A stretch of 11,156 nucleotides of DNA from an uncultured Spirochaetales bacterium (GCA_937902565.1 CALFMX010000223.1:1-11156), one strand, 5' to 3'; shown: positions 1-6,012, counted from the first letter of the stretch. Numbers and translations: made by a program. Notes: generated by a model from the letters alone, not told the origin.

Positions 1-783
1 GTAGGTGTCAAAGAGCTGTTCATCGCCGATACGGTCGTATTGCTTGTTGGCATCCCACTGTTCGAGGTGGACGGCCAGCTGTACCTGCTTGCGCTCCCTG
101 ATCGAGCCGACGCCATAGATCGAGGCGAGGTTGATGATCCCCAGCCCCCTGATCTCCATGTGGTGGGCCAAAAGTGGGTTCTGGCCCATGCCGATGAGGT
201 AGTTGTCGCTGATGGATCGCAGCTTCACCGTATCATCGCTGATGAGCCGATGGCCCCGCTCCACGAGTTCAAGGGCGGTCTCGCTCTTGCCGACCCCGCT
301 CTCGCCGGTGATCAGGACGCCGATGCCGTAGACCTCGACAAAGACGGCGTGGATCGTCTGTGTCGGGGCGAAGACCTCGTCGAGGGTCTGGATGAGGTGG
401 CGGGTGAAGTCGCTTGAGGCGAGGTTGGTGGTAAGCAGCGGGGTGGAGGTCTCATTGGCAAGCTCGATGAGCTTTTTTGATGGCGTACCCCCGTCGCTGA
501 AGATACAGCAGGGCAGGTCGTAGGCGAAGAACTGTTCGATGGTGGCCAGCTCTCTCTCGCTCTCCAGCTTCTCGGCGTATGCCTGCTCGCCCTTGCCAAA
601 GATCTGGATGGCTATGGCTGAGAATTGCTCGAAGAAGCCGGCAAGCGGGAGGCCGGGGCGGCTGATCTTGCTGGTGGTGATGGAGCGGGAGAGCCCGCTA
701 CGACCGGCGATGCACGAAAGGCCGAGGTGGTTTTGCTCTTTGAGATCGAGGTCCAGGAGATCCAGGACAGTGAAGCTGCTCAT
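1..783 (-). CDS. hprK: HPr kinase/phosphorylase (3' end cut by window edge)
   Basis: Bifunctional cytoplasmic enzyme that phosphorylates and dephosphorylates a serine of HPr, linking phosphotransferase components to metabolic state. The 261 visible residues cover the N-terminal domain (about 1-130) and most of the kinase domain; the family is usually about 310-320 aa, so some 50-60 residues lie outside the window. Visible motifs: His145, Walker A GESGVGKS at 160-167, the Asp pair of RGHRLISDD at 177-184, and the HPrK signature MEIRGLGIIN at 209-218. The ATG at 783 is supported by AGGAG at 791-795, seven bases upstream. It has its own promoter and is divergent from hpf. No ptsH or other PTS gene is visible, since the downstream side is off the window. 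In spirochaetes HPrK often occurs with HPr and enzyme I in an incomplete, regulatory PTS (family knowledge). Identification is firm. Confidence 0.96.
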   Translation of the reverse strand, partial: MSSFTVLDLLDLDLKEQNHLGLSCIAGRSGLSRSITTSKISRPGLPLAGFFEQFSAIAIQIFGKGEQAYAEKLESERELATIEQFFAYDLPCCIFSDGGTPSKKLIELANETSTPLLTTNLASSDFTRHLIQTLDEVFAPTQTIHAVFVEVYGIGVLITGESGVGKSETALELVERGHRLISDDTVKLRSISDNYLIGMGQNPLLAHHMEIRGLGIINLASIYGVGSIRERKQVQLAVHLEQWDANKQYDRIGDEQLFDTY

Positions 784-806
784 ACACCGACTCCTCATCG
801 GCTTCC

Positions 807-836
807 ACTATACAATTGTATGTCTCCTTTTTGCAA
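807..836 (-). promoter_or_regulatory. Predicted sigma-70-type promoter of hprK
   Basis: Read on the minus strand: -35 TTGCAA (836-831), an 18-base spacer, then -10 TATAGT (812-807). Transcription would start near 800, giving a leader of about 17 bases that carries the AGGAG ribosome binding site. The -10 box is overlapped by a 12-base palindrome. Confidence 0.6.
810..821. repeat. Perfect 12-base palindrome overlapping the hprK -10 box
   Basis: ATACAATTGTAT is identical to its reverse complement. It overlaps the -10 hexamer of the predicted hprK promoter by three bases and extends into the spacer, a position typical of repressor operators. No regulator can be named. The -10 box itself is AT-rich, so part of the symmetry could be chance. 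Confidence 0.4.
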
Positions 837-878
837 GAGAGAAAACCAGGTCGTTGGGGTTTGCTGGATTTTTGTCCA

Positions 879-907
879 TTGACGATTGGCGTGGCAAGAC
901 GTATTCT
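879..907 (+). promoter_or_regulatory. Predicted strong sigma-70-type promoter of hpf
   Basis: TTGACG (879-884), 17 bases, TATTCT (902-907). This is one of the best promoter matches in the window. The start point would be near 914, leaving a short leader with the ribosome binding site AAAGGAGGG at 926-934, three bases before the ATG at 938. Confidence 0.7.
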
Positions 908-937
908 TAGGATACGACCATTGTCAAAGGAGGGCTT

Positions 938-1234
938 ATGAATTTGACAGTCAGAGGCATCCGTTACAACCCAAGTGATGAGACCCGGGCATTTCTGGAC
1001 AAGAAGCTCCAGAAACTCCAGTTCGCCGAAGGATACCTGCACGACCTGGATATCGTGATTACACGAGAGAGCGCCGGGCAAGGGTTCCATTTGGACGGGA
1101 AACTACACTTCTCTTGGGGGACCATCAAGATGGTCAGTTATGATTGCTATGAACTATATGAGGGCATCGAGCTCTTGATCGACAAGATCGAGGCCACTGC
1201 CCGTAAGGAGAAGGGAAAGATCCAGGAACGATGA
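938..1234 (+). CDS. hpf: Ribosome hibernation promoting factor, short HPF/RaiA family
   Basis: Small cytoplasmic protein (98 aa) of the HPF/RaiA (sigma-54 modulation protein) family, which binds the decoding region of the 30S subunit in slow growth and promotes inactive ribosomes. The N-terminus MNLTVRGIRYNPSDETRAFL and the C-terminal helix GIELLIDKIEATARKEKGKI follow the usual beta-alpha-beta-beta-beta-alpha pattern of the family; the basic tail is typical. There is no long C-terminal dimerisation domain, so this is the short form. The ATG at 938 follows a very strong Shine-Dalgarno. In many bacteria this gene sits directly after rpoN on the same strand; here it is inverted between rpoN and hprK and has its own promoter. 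Sequence divergence from the enterobacterial protein is high, but length, pattern and context agree. Confidence 0.9.
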   Translation: MNLTVRGIRYNPSDETRAFLDKKLQKLQFAEGYLHDLDIVITRESAGQGFHLDGKLHFSWGTIKMVSYDCYELYEGIELLIDKIEATARKEKGKIQER

Positions 1235-1258
1235 GCGAATGATGACTGTGATCTTGGG

Positions 1259-1278
1259 AGGGGTGCGAAGGCACCCCT
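1259..1278. terminator. GC-rich hairpin between convergent hpf and rpoN
   Basis: AGGGGTGC (1259-1266), loop GAAG, GCACCCCT (1271-1278): a perfect 8-bp stem. It lies 24 bases after the hpf stop and 3 bases after the rpoN stop, so it could end both transcripts. Neither side has a clear U-tract, so it may be a weak intrinsic terminator or a 3'-end protecting hairpin. Confidence 0.55.
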
Positions 1279-1281
1279 TCA

Positions 1282-2685
1282 CTAATTGGTGCCCCTGATG
1301 AACGAGGGATCGATGTTCAGCTCGTTGCGGTACTTGGCGACGGTACGCCGGGCCACCGAAACCCCCTCCTCCTTGAGCAGGTCGCTGATCTTCTGGTCGC
1401 TGAGCGCCTTCGTCCCCTGATGTTCGTCGAGCATCCGGCGGATCATCTCCTTGACCGCCTCCTTGGAGAGCTGTGCCCCCTCCTCCCCGACAGCCGAACT
1501 GAAGAGCCCCTTGACCTGGATGATGCCCCAATCGGTGTCGACCCACTTGGCGGTGCTGATCCGGCTGACCGTCGTCTCATGGACAGAGAGCTCGGCGGCT
1601 ACCTCCTTCTGTGTCAATGGCTTGATATGCAGGGGGCCGTAGAGGAAGAACTCGCGCTGGCGTTTCATCAGGACCTGGCCGAGACGGTAGAGGGTCTGGT
1701 TGCGTACCTGGACCTGGAAGATCAGGCTCTCGGCACGCTTGATCTGCTCGTTGATGTACTGGGTTGCCTTCTTGGACTCCTCCTGGTCGCCGATCGAGTC
1801 GGCGAGGTGCTCGAAGGAGGCCTGGATTTTCAGATCGGGGAGGGCGGAGTTGTTCATCTGCATCACCAGCTCATCCCCATCGCGCCGGATGGAGAGCTCG
1901 GGGATGACGAACTGCTCGGGCCCGCTTGAGAAGCTCTGGCCGGGGAAGGGGGTCAGGGTCTTGAGGAAGGTGTAGAGGACCTCCAGGTCGTAGATGTCGA
2001 TGCCGAGCTCCTTGGCAACCTGCTCCTTCTTGCCGGAGCGCATCAGCTCCAGCTTCTCGCATACGAGGCCGGTGAAGGCTGCAAGCTCCTCACCCTCCAT
2101 CCCCTGGAGTTCAGCCTGGAGGACCAGGGATTCACGCCAATCGGCGACAGCGATCCCCGGGGGATCGAAGCGGCGCAGGAGGGGGAGCACCTTCGGCAGG
2201 TGGGCCTGCTGTGCCTCTGAGAGGAGGGATTCGGGTTCGTGGATGAAGAAGCCGTTGGCATCGAGGTCGGTGATGAGGATCTCGCCGACCGTATACTCCT
2301 CGTCGCTCACATGCTCGTATCCGAGCTGGGTGAGCAGGTGTTCGGAGAGGCTCACCCGCTCAAAGAGTGCGCCCTCGAGAAAGCGGCTCTGGCGCTCGGT
2401 CGCCTCGGTGTCGTATCCGCTCTGGTCGCTGCCGTAGGAGGAGGAGTCGGAGTAGCTGTCATCGACGCGCCGCGCCTCGTTCTGCTGCTTCTCACCGGCG
2501 AATCGCTCGTAGGAGATCTCCCAGCTGGCTGGAAGCTCCAAGGCCGGGTTCTCCTGGATCTCACTCTTGATCCGCTCCTGCAGCTCGGCCAGCGGCATGG
2601 CCATCAACTCGAAGGATTGGAGGAGCTGTGGGCTGAGCTTGAGCTGTTGTTTTTGTGTCAGGGTAAGGTTGGCTCTCAGATCCAT
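1282..2685 (-). CDS. rpoN: RNA polymerase sigma-54 factor
   Basis: Alternative sigma factor (467 aa) that directs RNA polymerase to -24/-12 promoters and needs AAA+ enhancer-binding activators. Region I is the N-terminal Gln/Leu-rich segment (LSPQLLQSFELMAMPLAEL, about 17-35). An acidic Ser/Tyr/Asp-rich linker follows (about 70-100), then the core-binding domain, the helix-turn-helix region (about 357-399, with TTVSRIS and LFSSAV) and the RpoN box ARRTVAKYR at 445-453, which reads the -24 element. Length is usual. The ATG at 2685 is chosen because region I starts there, GGGGAG lies 8 bases upstream, and its A overlaps the lptB stop (TGATG), so the two are translationally coupled. A longer reading frame runs upstream to 2982 but is only a shadow of lptB. 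No convincing sigma-54 promoter was found in the window. Confidence 0.98.
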   Translation of the reverse strand: MDLRANLTLTQKQQLKLSPQLLQSFELMAMPLAELQERIKSEIQENPALELPASWEISYERFAGEKQQNEARRVDDSYSDSSSYGSDQSGYDTEATERQSRFLEGALFERVSLSEHLLTQLGYEHVSDEEYTVGEILITDLDANGFFIHEPESLLSEAQQAHLPKVLPLLRRFDPPGIAVADWRESLVLQAELQGMEGEELAAFTGLVCEKLELMRSGKKEQVAKELGIDIYDLEVLYTFLKTLTPFPGQSFSSGPEQFVIPELSIRRDGDELVMQMNNSALPDLKIQASFEHLADSIGDQEESKKATQYINEQIKRAESLIFQVQVRNQTLYRLGQVLMKRQREFFLYGPLHIKPLTQKEVAAELSVHETTVSRISTAKWVDTDWGIIQVKGLFSSAVGEEGAQLSKEAVKEMIRRMLDEHQGTKALSDQKISDLLKEEGVSVARRTVAKYRNELNIDPSFIRGTN

Positions 2686-3422
2686 CACATCCGCTCCCCG
2701 AACTCGCTGCCGAAGTAGATCTCCCGTGCCTCCCGGTTGGCAAGCAGCTCCTCCCGGGTCCCGCTGACGAGGATCGACCCGGCGTTGATGATGTGGCTGG
2801 TGGTGGTGATGGAGAGGGTATCGGTGACGTTGTGGTCGGTGAGCAGGATGCCGATTCCCCGCGCTGCCATCGCCTTGATGAGGATTTTGATCTCGTAGAC
2901 CGCTTTGGGGTCGATGCCGGCGAAGGGTTCGTCCAAGAGGAGGAACTTGGGGTTTGCCGCAAGGCAGCGGGCGATCTCGCACCGCCGCCGCTCCCCGCCG
3001 CTGAGGGTATACCCCTTCTGCTTGCGCACCTCGGAGATGCCGAACTCGACAAGAAGCTCCTCGACCCGCTCCATCTGCTGCTTTTTGTCGAGGTCACCCC
3101 GGCTCTGGGCCACCAGGCGGATATTGTCCTCTACCGACAGCTTGCGGAAGACCGAGGGTTCCTGGGGGAGGTAGGAGAGCCCCTTCTGGCTGCGCAGGTG
3201 CATCGGCAGGTCCGAGATCTCCTCGCCGTTGAGGGCGATCGAGCCGCCCTTGCACTTCAGGAAGCCGACGATCATATAGAAGCTGGTCGTCTTGCCGGCG
3301 CCGTTAGGGCCGAGCAAGCCGATGATCTCCCCACTGCTCATCGAGAAGGAGACATCATTGACCACCTGCTTGCGCCCGTAGAATTTGACCAGGTTGCGAA
3401 CCTCGAGGATGTTATGATCCAC
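2685..3422 (-). CDS. lptB: LPS export ABC transporter ATP-binding protein LptB
   Basis: Cytoplasmic ATPase (245 aa) of the LptB2FG transporter, which extracts lipopolysaccharide or a related glycolipid from the inner membrane and drives it across the periplasm. Walker A GPNGAGKTT at 38-46, Q-loop Gln87 in SYLPQEPSVFRKL, ABC signature LSGGE at 140-144, Walker B FLLLDEP at 160-166 with catalytic Glu165, and switch His197. The SYLPQE...RKL and DEPFAGIDP segments are diagnostic of LptB rather than other ABC ATPases. The start is a GTG at 3422, with GGGGGTGAT just upstream, and it overlaps the end of lptA by 11 bases. The permeases LptF and LptG are not in this window. Confidence 0.98.
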   Translation of the reverse strand: MDHNILEVRNLVKFYGRKQVVNDVSFSMSSGEIIGLLGPNGAGKTTSFYMIVGFLKCKGGSIALNGEEISDLPMHLRSQKGLSYLPQEPSVFRKLSVEDNIRLVAQSRGDLDKKQQMERVEELLVEFGISEVRKQKGYTLSGGERRRCEIARCLAANPKFLLLDEPFAGIDPKAVYEIKILIKAMAARGIGILLTDHNVTDTLSITTTSHIINAGSILVSGTREELLANREAREIYFGSEFGERM

Positions 3423-4038
3423 CTATCACCCCCTTGATCGCCCCCTTCATGGCGATCTCCTCGCTCTTCAGGTCGACCTCGACGCGCTGCGCCTCATAGG
3501 TGTCCCCATCCCACTTCACCCGGGCGTTTCCGAGCATGCGCAGCGTCTCCTTCGTCCGGTCGTAGGTGATGGTGTCGCTTGAGCAGATCATCACCCCGCT
3601 ATCGGTATGGCGGAGCAGCAGGACCGATACCTGCAGCTCCATGAGGCCGGGCTGGACGTCATACGCAAGGCGGAAGGCGGAAGCCTGGACCTGGTTGGCC
3701 GTGTCGTCGATCTCCACATAGCCGGTGATGAGGACGTGTTCGTCCACCCGGTCGTATGAGAGGCTCTCGGTCGAGAGGAGGATGCCGCGCTCGGTGTCCG
3801 TGAGGTGGACCCGGCCGGAGCAGGTCACATAGCGATACTCCTCCCCGCTGATGGTAATCGTGTCGGCGGTGAGCACCATCGTCCCGCTCTCGATCTCCGC
3901 CCCCCCGGTGAGGGTGACCATCTCACGCCCCTCCTTCATGACCAGCTTCGTCGCCCCACCACTGAAGGTGATCGTTTCGGCGCCGAAGAGGGGGAGGGCG
4001 AGGGCGAGGACCAGGAGGATGAGGGTGCGCTTTCTCAT
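3412..4038 (-). CDS. lptA: LptA/OstA-family periplasmic LPS bridge protein
   Basis: Secreted 208-aa protein with a signal peptide (MRKR, then a Leu/Ala-rich core, cleavage after about Ala20) and a mature part made of repeated short beta-strands typical of the OstA/LptA jellyroll. LptA monomers stack between LptC and the outer-membrane LptD to form the bridge along which LPS slides. Segments such as GGAEIESGTMVLTADTITIS and SSDTITYDRTKETLRMLGNA match the repeating pattern of the family. The start ATG at 4038 overlaps the lptC stop by 4 bases (ATGA) and has AGGAG ten bases upstream. The 3' end overlaps lptB. The sequence is diverged, but fold pattern and operon position make the call solid. Confidence 0.92.
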   Translation of the reverse strand: MRKRTLILLVLALALPLFGAETITFSGGATKLVMKEGREMVTLTGGAEIESGTMVLTADTITISGEEYRYVTCSGRVHLTDTERGILLSTESLSYDRVDEHVLITGYVEIDDTANQVQASAFRLAYDVQPGLMELQVSVLLLRHTDSGVMICSSDTITYDRTKETLRMLGNARVKWDGDTYEAQRVEVDLKSEEIAMKGAIKGVIGGS

Positions 4039-4571
4039 TGGGAGATGACTCCTGTCACGATCTGCTCGAAGCTGAAGGTCGAGCTGGAGAGGTCGCCATC
4101 AAGGCCGTAGCCCTCGATGCGTTTGTCAGTCGAGTAGAGGATGGTGGCCAGCTGGTCTTTGCCTGAGAAGACCAGCTGCTCCTTGTGGAGGAAGGTGAGC
4201 TCCTCTGCCATGATGACCAGATCGTTCTCGTGGTCGGTAATCGTGACACTGCCGATGAGGCGGGCATCGAGGCTCTTGGTGTTCGCCTCCGCGCTGTCAG
4301 CACGGCCTGAGAGGGTGATCGTCCCCCCGCTGTCCCGCTGCACAAAGGTGAAATCGGTGATGAGGGCGGTGTTGGTCTGATCGTAGAGCAGAATCTCCCC
4401 TGCCGTGATGGCGATGGGGTCCTCCTTGTCATCCTTGAGCACGTATTCAGCATTGACCAGGGCAAGGTCCGGCAGGTCGAAGGTACGCTTGACCAGCTCC
4501 TCCTCATTTGAGAGGGAGCAGGAGATCAAGAGGGATGCAAGAATCATGCCAATAAGTGCTTTCTTGGCCAT
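4035..4571 (-). CDS. lptC: LptC-like LPS export protein, lipoprotein form
   Basis: 178-aa protein with a lipoprotein signal (MAKKALIGMILASLLISC, lipobox Leu-Ile-Ser-Cys, Cys18) followed by a beta-strand-rich LptC-like domain (about 35-178). In E. coli LptC is anchored by a transmembrane helix and passes LPS from LptB2FG to LptA; a lipid anchor would hold this version at the inner or outer leaflet facing the periplasm. The call rests on lipobox, beta pattern and its place directly before lptA. The start ATG at 4571 is chosen for the signal peptide; a longer frame to 4793 would run antisense-like through rseC and has no signal. No Shine-Dalgarno is visible and a TATACT box ends 6 bases before the ATG, so the mRNA may be leaderless. 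Confidence 0.85.
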   Translation of the reverse strand: MAKKALIGMILASLLISCSLSNEEELVKRTFDLPDLALVNAEYVLKDDKEDPIAITAGEILLYDQTNTALITDFTFVQRDSGGTITLSGRADSAEANTKSLDARLIGSVTITDHENDLVIMAEELTFLHKEQLVFSGKDQLATILYSTDKRIEGYGLDGDLSSSTFSFEQIVTGVISQ

Positions 4572-4577
4572 GGTTCG

Positions 4578-4606
4578 AGTATACCTGCCCTTTTGCCTTT
4601 GGGCAA
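4578..4606 (-). promoter_or_regulatory. Predicted promoter of lptCAB-rpoN, leaderless type
   Basis: Minus strand: -35 TTGCCC (4606-4601), 17 bases, -10 TATACT (4583-4578), then CGAACC and the ATG of lptC. A start point 7 bases after the -10 box falls on the A of the ATG. The -35 box also forms one arm of the inverted repeat TTGCC-N4-GGCAA (4593-4606). The site lies just after the rseC stop at 4609, so it would be an internal promoter that lets the lpt-rpoN genes be expressed apart from ymdB-rseC. Confidence 0.6.
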
Positions 4607-4608
4607 TC

Positions 4609-5016
4609 TCAATCTTGGTCTTGTTTTCGTGCAACGATTGGCATGTAGCGCCGCTGTCTTTTCCTGAAGAAGAGCCAGACGCCAAGAAAGCCGACGCCGA
4701 TCCCTCCCAGGGCCAGGAGGAAGGAGGCGCCCTCTCCCAGGCCAAGGGCTTTGGCGAGGTAGTAGCAGAGCGGGAAGAGGAGGAGGGGCACAACGAGGGT
4801 GATGAGGGTCCCGACGATGGTGCGCCCCTGGTCGAGATGGATGGCGATGGTCTCGCCGACCTCCAGGGGCAGCTTATCCCGGTTCCACGCCTTGAAGGTC
4901 CTGCCCTTGGTGTTGCAGAACGCCGAACCCTTGCACCCGTTGCAGGCGCTGGTGGTGCACGAGACCTCCACCAGGTCGCCGGGCAGGAGGTGTGTTACGG
5001 TGACTTGCTCGCTCAT
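4609..5016 (-). CDS. rseC: RseC/MucC-family (SoxR-reducing system) membrane protein
   Basis: 135-aa inner-membrane protein of the RseC family (Pfam RseC_MucC). In E. coli RseC acts with the Rsx (Rnf-like) complex in keeping SoxR reduced and as a positive modulator of sigma-E; in other bacteria it usually travels with Rnf electron-transport genes. Visible here: an N-terminal cytoplasmic part with four cysteines at 20, 25, 28 and 34 (C-x5-C-x2-C-x5-C), a possible metal or Fe-S site, and two membrane helices (about 67-92 and 97-117) followed by a basic tail. The ATG at 5016 lies one base after the ymdB-like stop, with GGAGGAG overlapping the end of that gene, so the two are co-transcribed. No rnf gene is visible in the window. 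The family call is good; the function in this organism is inferred. Confidence 0.85.
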   Translation of the reverse strand: MSEQVTVTHLLPGDLVEVSCTTSACNGCKGSAFCNTKGRTFKAWNRDKLPLEVGETIAIHLDQGRTIVGTLITLVVPLLLFPLCYYLAKALGLGEGASFLLALGGIGVGFLGVWLFFRKRQRRYMPIVARKQDQD

Positions 5017-5017
5017 G

Positions 5018-5812
5018 CTAGTGCTCCTCCACTGGAATGCGGATCGTCTCGATGCCGACCGCCTTGCCGCTCTCGTCGATCTCGACAAGGACGCCGACGA
5101 GCTCAAGGTCCTGCCAGCACTCCTGGCTGCGTGTGGGAACGGCCGAAATCTGTTTGTCGATCTCGACCTGGCTGTCAAAGCCGCCGACACTCATCTGGCT
5201 GCCACACCGCCCGTTGTCGGTGATGTATGCCGTCCCCCCCTCGAGGATGGTTGCATCCCCACTGAGGACCTTGGTGTGGGTACCGATGACCGCTGCGGCC
5301 TTGCCCTTGAGCATGTGGCCCATGGTAAGCTTCTCGGCGGTAGGGGAGGCGTGGAACTGTACCAGTGGGATGGCTCCCTCGCCGAGGGCCTGGTCAACGA
5401 GGTATTGAGCGAGGCTGAAGGCGTTGGAGAGGTGGGTGCGGGGAAAGTCGGCGTTGCCGAGCAGGTTGATGACGCAGAGCTTCTGCTCCCCCACATTCAG
5501 GTATCGTACACCACGGCCGGGATTCTGCTGCGGGTAGTTCGCGGGCCTGAGAATCGAGGGGTTCTGGGCGATGAACTCAACCATATCGAGTTTGTAGTAG
5601 ATCTTCTCACCGCCGGTGATGATGTCGATGCCCAGCTTCAGGAGCTGCATCGAATGGGCCTTGCCCAGACCGAAGCCCCCGGTGGCTCCCTCGCCGTTGG
5701 CGATGACCACATCGATGGAGCGCTCCTGCTTCAGGGGTTTGAGCGCACCCTTAACGGCCGCTATGCCACCTTTCCCGACAATCTCTCCTAAAAAGAGGAC
5801 TCTGATGCTCAT
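5018..5812 (-). CDS. YmdB/TIGR00282-family metallophosphoesterase-like protein with altered metal site
   Basis: 264-aa protein aligned along its length with B. subtilis YmdB, a cyclic-nucleotide phosphodiesterase of the calcineurin-like fold that affects biofilm genes. Conserved segments include FLGEIVGK at 7-14, ILRPANYP at 87-94, INLLG at 115-119, FHA with His154, and GTHT-GGTAYITD (His179). Several residues that bind the two metals in YmdB differ: Asp8 is Glu10, Asn40 is Gly42, Asn67 is Glu69, His68 is Lys70 and His177 is Lys181; Glu41, His154 and His179 remain (alignment by eye from memory). It may be inactive, use one metal, or have another role. The ATG at 5812 starts at MSIRVLFLGE; no Shine-Dalgarno is seen. 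A TTG at 5848 in frame is unlikely. It heads the operon with rseC. Confidence 0.88.
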   Translation of the reverse strand: MSIRVLFLGEIVGKGGIAAVKGALKPLKQERSIDVVIANGEGATGGFGLGKAHSMQLLKLGIDIITGGEKIYYKLDMVEFIAQNPSILRPANYPQQNPGRGVRYLNVGEQKLCVINLLGNADFPRTHLSNAFSLAQYLVDQALGEGAIPLVQFHASPTAEKLTMGHMLKGKAAAVIGTHTKVLSGDATILEGGTAYITDNGRCGSQMSVGGFDSQVEIDKQISAVPTRSQECWQDLELVGVLVEIDESGKAVGIETIRIPVEEH

Positions 5813-5818
5813 GGCTCT

Positions 5819-5848
5819 ACAGTACCGAGTTTTACCGGTGCAAGGCAA
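5819..5848 (-). promoter_or_regulatory. Predicted promoter of the ymdB-like gene, leaderless type
   Basis: Minus strand: -35 TTGCCT (5848-5843), 18 bases, -10 TACTGT (5824-5819), then AGAGCC and the ATG at 5812. The geometry is the same as at lptC, so transcription is predicted to begin at the start codon. The -10 box is a weaker match than at lptC. Confidence 0.45.
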
Positions 5849-5855
5849 GGCGTGG

Positions 5856-5892
5856 CGTAAGAGAAGAACAAGCCATCAGGGTGATGGCTTGT
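5856..5892 (-). terminator. Intrinsic terminator of tRNA-Arg
   Basis: Minus strand: a perfect 11-bp stem, ACAAGCCATCA (5892-5882) and TGATGGCTTGT (5878-5868), with a 3-base loop, followed by the U-rich TCTTCTCTT. It begins 6 bases after the tRNA 3' end and lies before the ymdB-like promoter, separating the tRNA from the operon downstream. Confidence 0.9.
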
Positions 5893-5898
5893 ACACAA

Positions 5899-5972
5899 TG
5901 AGCACGGCGAGATTCGAACTCACGACCTTCTCCTCCGGAGGGAGACGCCCTATCCAACTGGGCTACGTGCCC
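5899..5972 (-). tRNA. tRNA-Arg, anticodon CCG
   Basis: A full cloverleaf folds from the minus strand. The acceptor stem is GGGCACG/CGTGCTC with one G-U pair and discriminator A. The D arm is GCCC-9-GGGC, the anticodon stem TCTCC/GGAGA with loop CTCCGGA (U33, anticodon CCG, reads CGG), the variable loop 5 bases, and the T arm GTGAG-TTCGAAT-CTCGC. Length is 74 bases without CCA; the CCA end is not encoded and must be added by the nucleotidyltransferase. It has a near-consensus promoter and its own terminator, so it is a single-gene unit. Confidence 0.97.
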
Positions 5973-5983
5973 GAAGCTCTGTC

Positions 5984-6012
5984 ATCGTACACACCTCGCT
6001 TTACTCTGTCAA
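5984..6012 (-). promoter_or_regulatory. Predicted promoter of tRNA-Arg
   Basis: Minus strand: perfect -35 TTGACA (6012-6007), 17 bases, -10 TACGAT (5989-5984). The start point would be near 5977, five bases before the mature tRNA 5' end. The AT-rich DNA upstream (about 6020-6085) could act as an UP element. Confidence 0.75.

Noticed and set aside
2686..2982. N-terminal extension of rpoN upstream of 2685
   Set aside because: The extension is an out-of-frame reading of lptB; RpoN region I begins at ATG 2685, which has its own ribosome binding site.
2793..3437. Open frame of 214 codons on the plus strand
   Set aside because: Exact antisense of lptB, whose ATPase motifs are complete on the other strand.
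4572..4793. N-terminal extension of lptC
   Set aside because: It reads through rseC in another frame, and a lipoprotein signal starts at ATG 4571.
4405..5223. Open frame of 272 codons on the plus strand
   Set aside because: Antisense to lptC, rseC and part of the ymdB-like gene; low-complexity Glu/Gly-rich and Arg/Ser-rich translation with no recognisable domain.
4799..5791. Open frame of 330 codons on the plus strand
   Set aside because: It runs antisense through the ymdB-like and rseC genes, which have family motifs; composition is that of a GC-rich antisense frame and no ribosome binding site precedes it.
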